Shown here: positions 6,253 through 12,935 of the stretch, one piece after another
How positions within the stretch are numbered: the first letter of the stretch is position 1
Layout: each line of letters opens with the position of its first letter
Assembly (NCBI GenBank): GCA_964655225.1
Contig: CAZZMB010000045.1
Coordinates: forward strand, 1 to 17,547
Reading direction: 5' to 3'
DNA: 17,547 nucleotides
Source: JAFMKE01 sp964655225
Lineage (GTDB): Bacteria > Bacteroidota > Bacteroidia > Chitinophagales > UBA8649
The notes under the pieces: generated by a model
What the model was told of the DNA's origin: nothing
Database searches by the model: none
The model's input: the letters and a program-made list of their open reading frames with translations, nothing else
Position numbers and translations under genes: made by a program

Positions 6253-8052
6253 ATGGTAAAAAACAAAAAAGATACCTACAAATCCCCCAATATAAGGTAT
6301 TACCAAACTAGAGGAGACTTTAATATTGCTGTAGGGGAAGATTTTATTCATGCAGTTAATAATTTGTCATCCAATGAAAAGCGTTTTTTAGTAGGCCTTT
6401 CTCATGGCCAATCTCCGTCTGGTGCTTATCAATATGTTTTGGAAAATTACCACAGAATTAATTGCCCCGAAATATTACGTTACACTTTTGTCAATTCACC
6501 ATTAAAACGACAAAGAGATCTCAAAGCTGTTATGGATGCAAAATCCTTCTTGACTGCTTTGTTGGATCAAAAACTCTTGAAAAAAGAAAATATTTTAGGA
6601 AGTGCAATTAGTACTCCTGATATACATGAATATGCCAAGACGTTTAATGAGCGCTTACGGAAATACCTAAAAAAGTATAAAAAAATTGGTTTAGACTATG
6701 TTTTTGTTGCTACCAATCCGGAGGGTCATGTAGCAGGTATTTCAAGAAAATCTGAAATATTTGATTCAAAAAATATTATTGAAATTGTTCCTGATCGAAA
6801 CCAGTTAGAAGTTACGGTAACCCCACATTTTCTTAACTTATCTAATAGAATTGCCTTTTTAGCAACAAAGGCGGATAAAAGAAGGGCCCTTGCATGGCTA
6901 TTGGATCAGAATGGATTAGTAACAGAAAGCCCTAGCTTCCTCAGGCATATGCATAATGTAGAAGAACGTTTGACGGTGTTTATCGACGATGAAGCGCTAA
7001 ATTGGCCACAAATTATTGTTGAACGAAAGGGTAGAGAGGGAATAAGTAAAATTAAAGTGGACTTACCAAAGCCTTACAATGAAAAGGCAAAGAAGAAGTT
7101 GCCGGTAATCCTTATGATTCATGGATTTTTAGGATTGAACTCATTTGATGGATTGTTAACCAACATTACTACACATCGGTATATTGCTGCAGCTATGCAC
7201 TATGGGTCTGTACCTGATAAATTGGAGGTAGAGAGGTATTCTAAGCATGTAGTAAACAATATAGATGCAGTGGTCAATTTCTTTGGAGAGAAAGGACATC
7301 CTGTATATCTTTTCGATCATTCGATGGGCAATGTTTACTTCATGATAATGGATAGAGAATATGATCGATTAAAAGGGATAAAACAATACTTAAAAGGTCG
7401 AATAGGTGCCAACCCATTTTTTGGCAGTGAAGCAAAACATTCAGTGATTGGTTTTCTTGATAACGTTATTTTACCATCGTTATCAATGACTAAAAACCCA
7501 ATTGAGAAATCATTATTTCGAGGGTTTAGGAGCTTTGTACCATTGGATTCAAAAAATGGCGTAAGGAAAAGAGGTATTAGCTTAACGGATATGCTTATTA
7601 GAAGGGACTCAGCTATGCGCAATAGAGTTTGGATAGCAATGAAGAAACAGATTGTTTATTTGATGACCAATATGGATTCTTTACCTCATCTCAATCGAGT
7701 TCCAATTGAACGCGCATTAAATAGATTACCCGCTAAGTTGTTTGTGATTCAGATATATTCTGCTTTGTTGGAATCCAAAGGGTTTGATGATAAAGAAGGA
7801 TATCCTAATATGGAAAAAAATAAAATTCCAATATTGATGTTAAAAAGTGAACGTGATTGTATTGCTAAGTTTGTTCCGCGTTTTCATATTGGATCGAATG
7901 TAGATATTGTAGATGTAACAAATCCTGATGAATACGACTTATTTAAGGAACATCTATATCATATGGTTTTTCAAAAAGAGACTATCGAATTTATAGAAAA
8001 ATTTATTGAACAGGTTGAAGCAACTGGTATCGTTGGGGAGCTAGTAGACTAA
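6253..8052 (+). CDS. NagB/6-phosphogluconolactonase-like domain fused to alpha/beta hydrolase
   Basis: A two-domain cytoplasmic protein of 599 residues (ATG 6253; an in-frame TTG at 6238 would add five). Residues about 15-230 resemble the glucosamine-6-phosphate isomerase/6-phosphogluconolactonase fold: GLSHGQSPSGAY (48-59) sits where these enzymes have the SGGxTP phosphate loop, and VATNPEGHVAGI (152-163) where they have GxGxDGHxASL. The Asp of DGH is Glu here and the usual acidic DER segment is VNSPLKRQRD, so the active site is degenerate. Residues about 255-590 are an alpha/beta hydrolase: oxyanion strand MIHGFLG (288-294), nucleophile elbow DHSMGN with S357, a probable acid at D535 (SERD) and His at 567 or 570. 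No signal peptide is seen. The gene stands alone and ends at a strong terminator. Substrates are unknown; a carbohydrate-ester or lactone role is only a guess. Confidence 0.78.
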   Translation: MVKNKKDTYKSPNIRYYQTRGDFNIAVGEDFIHAVNNLSSNEKRFLVGLSHGQSPSGAYQYVLENYHRINCPEILRYTFVNSPLKRQRDLKAVMDAKSFLTALLDQKLLKKENILGSAISTPDIHEYAKTFNERLRKYLKKYKKIGLDYVFVATNPEGHVAGISRKSEIFDSKNIIEIVPDRNQLEVTVTPHFLNLSNRIAFLATKADKRRALAWLLDQNGLVTESPSFLRHMHNVEERLTVFIDDEALNWPQIIVERKGREGISKIKVDLPKPYNEKAKKKLPVILMIHGFLGLNSFDGLLTNITTHRYIAAAMHYGSVPDKLEVERYSKHVVNNIDAVVNFFGEKGHPVYLFDHSMGNVYFMIMDREYDRLKGIKQYLKGRIGANPFFGSEAKHSVIGFLDNVILPSLSMTKNPIEKSLFRGFRSFVPLDSKNGVRKRGISLTDMLIRRDSAMRNRVWIAMKKQIVYLMTNMDSLPHLNRVPIERALNRLPAKLFVIQIYSALLESKGFDDKEGYPNMEKNKIPILMLKSERDCIAKFVPRFHIGSNVDIVDVTNPDEYDLFKEHLYHMVFQKETIEFIEKFIEQVEATGIVGELVD

Positions 8053-8061
8053 AACTGATTT

Positions 8062-8102
8062 AAAAAAAAAGACCCTAGAATTATATTCTAGGGTCTTTTT
8101 TT
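8062..8102. terminator. Bidirectional Rho-independent terminator between convergent genes
   Basis: A perfect 11-bp stem, GACCCTAGAAT (8071-8081) with ATTCTAGGGTC (8085-8095), closes a TAT loop. It is flanked by nine A on the left (8062-8070) and seven T on the right (8096-8102), so it should end transcription of both the fusion gene (+) and hppA (-). Confidence 0.93.
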
Positions 8103-8121
8103 ATGAGTATGTGGGGTATTA

Positions 8122-10581
8122 TTACTGTACTTCTTCTCGAGGCATTTCTAGTAAAGTCATATCCAGACCATAATTAGACTTTAACTGAGCTAAATCCTTT
8201 TTTCCAAGGTTTTCAACTTGTCCTTCAATAATTGCAGCCGTAATATCACCATTTGTAGAAGTCAATTCAACTTTCACTAATTCACCATCGAGACCTACAA
8301 ATTCAATTACTTTCTTCTTAGCAGCAAGGGTTTCTGAAGCGGGTGATTCCATTTCTATCCGCTCTTCTACAACGGCTTCCTCTGCGTGCGCATCTGCTGC
8401 GTGCGTATCACCTCCTAAAATTGGAGCTAACACTAAGCCAATCAAACACGTTAATTTAATTAAGATATTCATTGATGGACCAGAAGTGTCTTTAAACGGA
8501 TCTCCTACAGTATCTCCAGTTACTGCCGCTTTATGCGCTTCAGAACCTTTGTAAGTCATTTCTCCATTAATCATAACACCAGCTTCGAAAGATTTTTTTG
8601 CATTATCCCATGCACCACCAGCATTGTTTTGGAAGATAGCCCATAGCACACCACTAACAGTAACTCCAGCCATATAACCTCCTAACATCTCAGCGATTGC
8701 TAATTTATCCATTCCAAAAATCATTGGAATAAATGCAATTGCTAAAGGAAAGCCAATAGTTAATAAGCCTGGCAACATCATTTCTTTTAATGATGCTTCT
8801 GTTGAGATTGCCACACACTTATCGTATTCTGGTTTACCAGTACCTTCCATAATACCCGGAATTTCTTTGAACTGACGCCTTACTTCTTCTACCATTTCCA
8901 TAGCTGCTTTTCCTACTGCGTTCATTGCTAAAGCAGAGAATACCACTGGCACCATTCCACCAACAAATAACATGGCTAAAACAGGCGCTTTAAAGATGTT
9001 AATACCATCAATACCAGTAAATGTTACATATGCAGCAAACAGAGCCAATGAAGTTAATGCAGCAGAGGCAATAGCGAATCCTTTACCCGTCGCAGCAGTT
9101 GTATTACCAACTGAATCTAATATATCTGTTCTTTCACGCACAATAGGGTCTTGCTCACTCATTTCAGCAATACCACCTGCGTTATCTGCAATAGGACCAA
9201 AAGCATCGATAGCTAATTGCATAGCTGTTGTAGCCATCATCGCAGAGGCAGCTAAAGCTACTCCGTAGAATCCTGCAAAAGCGTATGAAGACCAAATAGC
9301 AGCAGCAAACAATAAAATAGTAGGGAATGTAGAAATCATTCCGGTAGCTAAACCTGCAATAATGTTTGTTCCAGCTCCTGTACTTGATTGTTGAACAATA
9401 TTTAAGATTGGTTTTTTGCCTAAGCCTGTATAATATTCAGTGACTGAAGAAATAACTCCACCTACAAACAATCCAATTAGTGTAGCATAGAAAACACGCA
9501 TGGAAGAAATATCTTTAGAGCCCTCTCCGAAGAATTCCATTTGCATAGTTTCAGGCAACATGTATTTAACCAAAACAAAACAAGAAACTGCAACTAATCC
9601 GATAGATACCCAATTTCCAATATTTAAGGCACCCATAACTTCAGATTCCTTAGCATCATTACTATTAATTTTAACGAGCACAGTACCAATCGCAGAAATT
9701 ATAATTCCAACTCCAGCAATTGCCATAGGCAATAAGATAGGACCAATCCCTCCAAAATCATCAGAAATACTTCCCCCCATGTCTTTGATTACATAGTTTC
9801 CTAAAACCATTGCCGCTAATACTGTCGCAACATAAGAACCAAATAAATCTGCACCCATTCCTGCCACATCACCTACATTGTCACCTACGTTATCAGCAAT
9901 TGTTGCTGGATTACGAGGGTCATCTTCTGGAATACCTGCTTCTACCTTACCTACTAAATCGGCTCCCACATCTGCTGCTTTGGTATAAATACCACCACCT
10001 ACTCTTGCGAAAAGAGCAATTGATTCAGCACCTAAAGAAAATCCAGCCAAGGTTTCTAATACTACAGTCATTTTGTCGACAGAAAAAATTCCATCTGATC
10101 CTCCCATAAAGTAGTTGTAGAAAATAATAAAGAATCCCGTTAAACCTAAAACTGCTAAGCCAGCAACACCAAGACCCATTACGGTTCCACCACCAAAAGA
10201 AATTTTCAAAGCATCGGGAAGGCTTGTGCGAGCTGCTTGGGTTGTTCTAACATTTGTTTTTGTAGCTATTTTCATTCCGATATTTCCTGCATAAGCTGAA
10301 AATATTGCACCAAAAATAAACGCAACAACTATAAGAATGTGCGTTGTCGGTACTACGAAAGAAACAATAGCTAAAAGGACACTTACTACAACCACAAAAA
10401 TTGCTAACAATCGATACTCAGCATTTAAAAAGGCTAAAGCACCTTCATAGATATGGTCAGAAATTTCTTTCATTTTACCATCACCGGCGTCTTGCTTGAT
10501 CACCCAAGATTGCTTAATCATCATGTAAGCAAGTCCCAGAATTGCTGCAACTATTGGCATGTAAATCATATACTGTCCCAT
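8122..10581 (-). CDS. hppA: K+-dependent membrane pyrophosphatase (ion-pumping PPase)
   Basis: Integral inner-membrane enzyme that couples hydrolysis of pyrophosphate to outward ion pumping; about 16 hydrophobic spans are expected and visible. Signatures include FARVGGGIYTKAADVGADLV (191-210), IPEDDPRNPATIADNVGDNV (217-236) and DNAGGIAEMS (466-475). GNTTAATGKG (492-501) has Ala496 where K+-independent enzymes carry Lys, so K+ dependence is expected. The ion-gate glutamate is absent from helix 6 (DLFGSYVA; G248, A252) but a Glu stands at 186 (GAESIALFAR), seven residues before Arg193. As I recall, this is the pattern of flavobacterial H+-pumping enzymes, so H+ rather than Na+ transport is inferred. 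At 819 residues it is longer than usual: after ILGG (724) come an acidic Ala/His/Glu linker and a small domain to 819. A -7 box lies 52 nt upstream of the ATG; a terminator follows. Confidence 0.97.
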   Translation of the reverse strand: MGQYMIYMPIVAAILGLAYMMIKQSWVIKQDAGDGKMKEISDHIYEGALAFLNAEYRLLAIFVVVVSVLLAIVSFVVPTTHILIVVAFIFGAIFSAYAGNIGMKIATKTNVRTTQAARTSLPDALKISFGGGTVMGLGVAGLAVLGLTGFFIIFYNYFMGGSDGIFSVDKMTVVLETLAGFSLGAESIALFARVGGGIYTKAADVGADLVGKVEAGIPEDDPRNPATIADNVGDNVGDVAGMGADLFGSYVATVLAAMVLGNYVIKDMGGSISDDFGGIGPILLPMAIAGVGIIISAIGTVLVKINSNDAKESEVMGALNIGNWVSIGLVAVSCFVLVKYMLPETMQMEFFGEGSKDISSMRVFYATLIGLFVGGVISSVTEYYTGLGKKPILNIVQQSSTGAGTNIIAGLATGMISTFPTILLFAAAIWSSYAFAGFYGVALAASAMMATTAMQLAIDAFGPIADNAGGIAEMSEQDPIVRERTDILDSVGNTTAATGKGFAIASAALTSLALFAAYVTFTGIDGINIFKAPVLAMLFVGGMVPVVFSALAMNAVGKAAMEMVEEVRRQFKEIPGIMEGTGKPEYDKCVAISTEASLKEMMLPGLLTIGFPLAIAFIPMIFGMDKLAIAEMLGGYMAGVTVSGVLWAIFQNNAGGAWDNAKKSFEAGVMINGEMTYKGSEAHKAAVTGDTVGDPFKDTSGPSMNILIKLTCLIGLVLAPILGGDTHAADAHAEEAVVEERIEMESPASETLAAKKKVIEFVGLDGELVKVELTSTNGDITAAIIEGQVENLGKKDLAQLKSNYGLDMTLLEMPREEVQ

Positions 10582-10633
10582 CCGTTATTCGTTTTAATTA
10601 TTTATTTAAGTATTTTCTGAATAATTCAGCGTG

Positions 10634-10641
10634 CAAATCTA
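10634..10641 (-). promoter_or_regulatory. Bacteroidota -7 promoter box for hppA
   Basis: Read on the minus strand the bases are TAGATTTG, an exact TAnnTTTG match, giving a predicted leader of about 45 nt to the hppA ATG at 10581. The -33 region would fall near or inside the N gap, so it cannot be judged. Confidence 0.5.
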
Positions 10642-10667
10642 CAATTAATTGCTAAATAAAAAAAGTT

Positions 10668-10767
10668 NNNNNNNNNNNNNNNNNNNNNNNNNNNNNNNNN
10701 NNNNNNNNNNNNNNNNNNNNNNNNNNNNNNNNNNNNNNNNNNNNNNNNNNNNNNNNNNNNNNNNNNN
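10668..10767. other. Assembly gap (100 N)
   Basis: Exactly 100 undetermined bases, the conventional filler for a scaffold gap of unknown size. The true missing sequence may be much longer and must contain the rest of the exported-protein gene that starts at 10841 on the minus strand. Confidence 0.97.
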
Positions 10768-10841
10768 TCCTTACTGAGCTCTTGAGCGCTAATATTACTC
10801 CAAGTAAATGCAATTAAAAATGATAAGATTAAATGTTTCAT
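10768..10841 (-). CDS. Exported protein, N-terminus only, cut by the assembly gap
   Basis: Only the first 24 codons are readable before the N run. They encode a typical signal peptide, MKHLILSFLIAFTWSNISAQ, followed by ELSK, so the product is exported. Its start overlaps the stop of the upstream M23 peptidase gene by ATGA, a common sign of translational coupling, so it probably belongs to the same operon and may act in the same envelope process. Open frame also continues beyond the N run (to about 10626), but that stretch overlaps the hppA promoter box and is not convincing coding sequence. No family can be assigned from what remains. Confidence 0.65.
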
Positions 10842-12085
10842 GAGGCTAAAAGAGTTATATTATCTAATTTCTTATTTAAGTTTTTAATAAATTCAAAGTA
10901 TGCAGGTAATTCTTCTTCTGCTAAAGGATCTGCCTTAGGAATATTCTCCTTATACGGATCCACTTGTTTACCATTTTTCCAAAATCGATAACAAACATGT
11001 GGTCCAGTGGCAAGACCTGTACTTCCCACATAGCCTATCACTTGTCCTTGCTCCACCGCAGTTCCAGGCTTGATGCCACTTGCAATTTTAGACATGTGCA
11101 AATACTGTGTGGAATATGTGCTGCTGTGTTTAATTTTAACATAGTTGCCATTGTACTTGGCATATTTTGCATGCGTCACAACGCCATTAGCAGTGCTAAA
11201 TATAGGTGTTCCCGTTGGTGCGGCATAATCGGTGCCTAAATGCGCCTTTTTTTTCCCTGTTACCGGGTGATACCTATTCATCGTGTATGGGCTGCTTATT
11301 CTACTGTATGCTACGGGAGACCTTAAAAAAAACTCTTGCAGCGTAAATCCATCTTCATCAAAGTATTCTGACACTTTACTATCAAGACGACTGTATGCAA
11401 AAGCTTTGTGTTCGATACCCAAATGTTGAAAGCTGCATGCTTCTACCTCAAATTCGCCAATGGACTTACCTTCCACAAATTCTTCATAGTAAACGGCCTT
11501 AAAATAGTCTCTTTCTTGTATTCTGTAAAAATCTATTGTCCATCTATATATGTCTGCTAGTTCGATAGCGAGCATTGGACTGGCGTCTATATCTATCAAG
11601 GTTTGGTATAAGGAACCTTTTATAACAGCGGAAGAAACCGTCTTTTTTCGTGTGATTGGTTTACTTTTGACTTCGCCACTTATTTGTTCATCACCAAAAT
11701 CGAAAACAACATAATCGATGATGTTCTTTTCATAAATAAACTGATTTGGAACTAACTTTCCATTCTCAAGTTTTAGAACAAAAGCATATTTATTGCCTGT
11801 CTTAAAAATTCTAGCATTGAATACTTCTTTCGGAAAGTTACTTACTTCATGGGCTTTATCCATGCCAAGAGAATACTTGGAGAAGACATTTGACAAGAAT
11901 TCATTTGGTCGTATCGCATCTTTAATCAAAATAGCATCATTGGGTACATATCCATATGTAGTCATGCTGTAGCCTTTTTTTTTCGCCATATTCAATTTAA
12001 GGGAGATACCTTTTTGAAAGGGGAAAGTAAAAGAACTAAATAGTATAGCAAACAGCATACTCAGATAGATGAAAGCCTTAGTCAT
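10838..12085 (-). CDS. MepM/Csd3-like M23 peptidoglycan endopeptidase
   Basis: A 415-residue exported zinc endopeptidase expected to cut peptidoglycan cross-links. Residues 1-20 form a signal peptide or N-terminal anchor. Residues about 150-230 match the second N-terminal domain of Csd3/MepM proteins (IKGSLYQTLIDIDASPMLAI, then DIYRWTIDF and RDYFKAVYYEEFV). The LytM/M23 domain runs from about 262 to 375: HLGTD supplies H282 and D286, QYLH gives H330, and the last motif is GPHVCYRFW with H363 and C365. In classical LytM the final motif is HxH, so the third zinc ligand is Cys here; I recall this variant in other Bacteroidota homologues, so it need not be inactive. A short C-terminal helix follows. 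The ATG at 12085 lies right after a perfect -7 box, so the transcript may be leaderless. The stop overlaps the next gene by ATGA. Confidence 0.93.
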   Translation of the reverse strand: MTKAFIYLSMLFAILFSSFTFPFQKGISLKLNMAKKKGYSMTTYGYVPNDAILIKDAIRPNEFLSNVFSKYSLGMDKAHEVSNFPKEVFNARIFKTGNKYAFVLKLENGKLVPNQFIYEKNIIDYVVFDFGDEQISGEVKSKPITRKKTVSSAVIKGSLYQTLIDIDASPMLAIELADIYRWTIDFYRIQERDYFKAVYYEEFVEGKSIGEFEVEACSFQHLGIEHKAFAYSRLDSKVSEYFDEDGFTLQEFFLRSPVAYSRISSPYTMNRYHPVTGKKKAHLGTDYAAPTGTPIFSTANGVVTHAKYAKYNGNYVKIKHSSTYSTQYLHMSKIASGIKPGTAVEQGQVIGYVGSTGLATGPHVCYRFWKNGKQVDPYKENIPKADPLAEEELPAYFEFIKNLNKKLDNITLLAS

Positions 12086-12089
12086 ATTC

Positions 12090-12097
12090 CAAAGATA
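12090..12097 (-). promoter_or_regulatory. Bacteroidota -7 promoter box for the M23 peptidase gene
   Basis: On the minus strand the bases are TATCTTTG, an exact TAnnTTTG match, only 4 nt before the ATG at 12085. If used, transcription would start at or very near the A of the ATG. No clear -33 box is visible. Confidence 0.4.
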
Positions 12098-12248
12098 GCG
12101 TATTAATTAAAATTGAGTAATTACTTTATACACTATTTATTAAGACTCATCTAATTATATATTTTATCCAGATGCTGCATTGAAACTTGCCTTTGCTAGC
12201 GCGCAACTATACCATATTCGAAATACATTTATTATGTTATTTCCGGCT

Positions 12249-12935
12249 CTAATGATCTCTTTTAGTAAAGCTGCTCTCTCTGCCTAATAGGTTTTTCTTT
12301 TTACTTTCTTTAACTAGTAAAGATGTAAATGAAGAAAGCGATAAAGTACTTGCACCTATGCTTGCTAAATGCTTTGTATATACCTGACAATCAATCATTG
12401 AAAAGGGGAATGCTTCAATTAATTGAATGAGTGCATACTTGGATGCATTACTCTTTTTATGAAACATGCTCTCCCCAAAAAAGACTGTTCCTAGGTTAAC
12501 CCCATAGAGTCCTCCTACGAGTTCTTGATCCTGCCATACTTCAACAGAATGCGCTAATCCCAAGTCGTGTAATCGATGATATGCTTCCAGCATTTCTTCA
12601 GTAATCCAAGTATCTTTTTGACCCCGTCTTGAGACTATCTGACAATTTCGAATAACCTGTTCAAAGTCTTGGTTAAGGCTGACCTGAAATATTTTTTTCT
12701 GTATGACTTGTTTCATACTCTTAGAAATCTTGAGATTTTTTGGGTTTAAAACAAATCTTGGGTTTGGAGCGTGCCATATAATTGGCTCTCCTTCGCTGTA
12801 CCAGGGGAATATTCCATTAGAATAGGCGAGAATTAATCTTTCTGGACTTAAATCGCCTCCAACCGCAAGAATTCCGTCCTCTGCTAAACTTGGATGTGGG
12901 AATGTTAACTCAGCTGTAAGTTGATATATGGGCAT
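12249..12935 (-). CDS. aat: Leucyl/phenylalanyl-tRNA--protein transferase
   Basis: Transfers Leu or Phe from charged tRNA to proteins with N-terminal Arg or Lys, marking them for ClpS/ClpAP degradation (N-degron pathway). The 228-residue length is normal. Family motifs are all present: FPHPSLAEDGILAVGGDL (12-29), AYSNGIFPWYSEGEPIIWHA, PNPRFVL, GLYGVNLGTVFFGESMF, SNASKYALIQLI and IDCQ near the C-terminus. The ATG shares one base with the aroA stop (TAATG), so translation is probably coupled to aroA. There is no functional connection to the shikimate pathway beyond shared transcription. No hairpin terminator is apparent in the 163 bp between this gene and the M23 peptidase gene. Confidence 0.97.
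   Translation of the reverse strand: MPIYQLTAELTFPHPSLAEDGILAVGGDLSPERLILAYSNGIFPWYSEGEPIIWHAPNPRFVLNPKNLKISKSMKQVIQKKIFQVSLNQDFEQVIRNCQIVSRRGQKDTWITEEMLEAYHRLHDLGLAHSVEVWQDQELVGGLYGVNLGTVFFGESMFHKKSNASKYALIQLIEAFPFSMIDCQVYTKHLASIGASTLSLSSFTSLLVKESKKKNLLGRESSFTKRDH

Noticed and set aside
8972..10109. Several plus-strand frames of about 98 codons opposite hppA
   Set aside because: They are antisense to a highly conserved membrane protein gene; their Ala/Ile/Pro-rich or Leu/His-rich composition is what reversing a hydrophobic coding sequence produces.
10626..10667. Reading frame left of the N gap as the end of the exported protein started at 10841
   Set aside because: It joins the start only by assuming a 100-nt gap of arbitrary length, and it overlaps the hppA -7 box.
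12179..12210. TTGC/GCAA hairpin with GCGC-rich loop as an aat terminator
   Set aside because: The stem is 4 bp with no T tract on the relevant strand.
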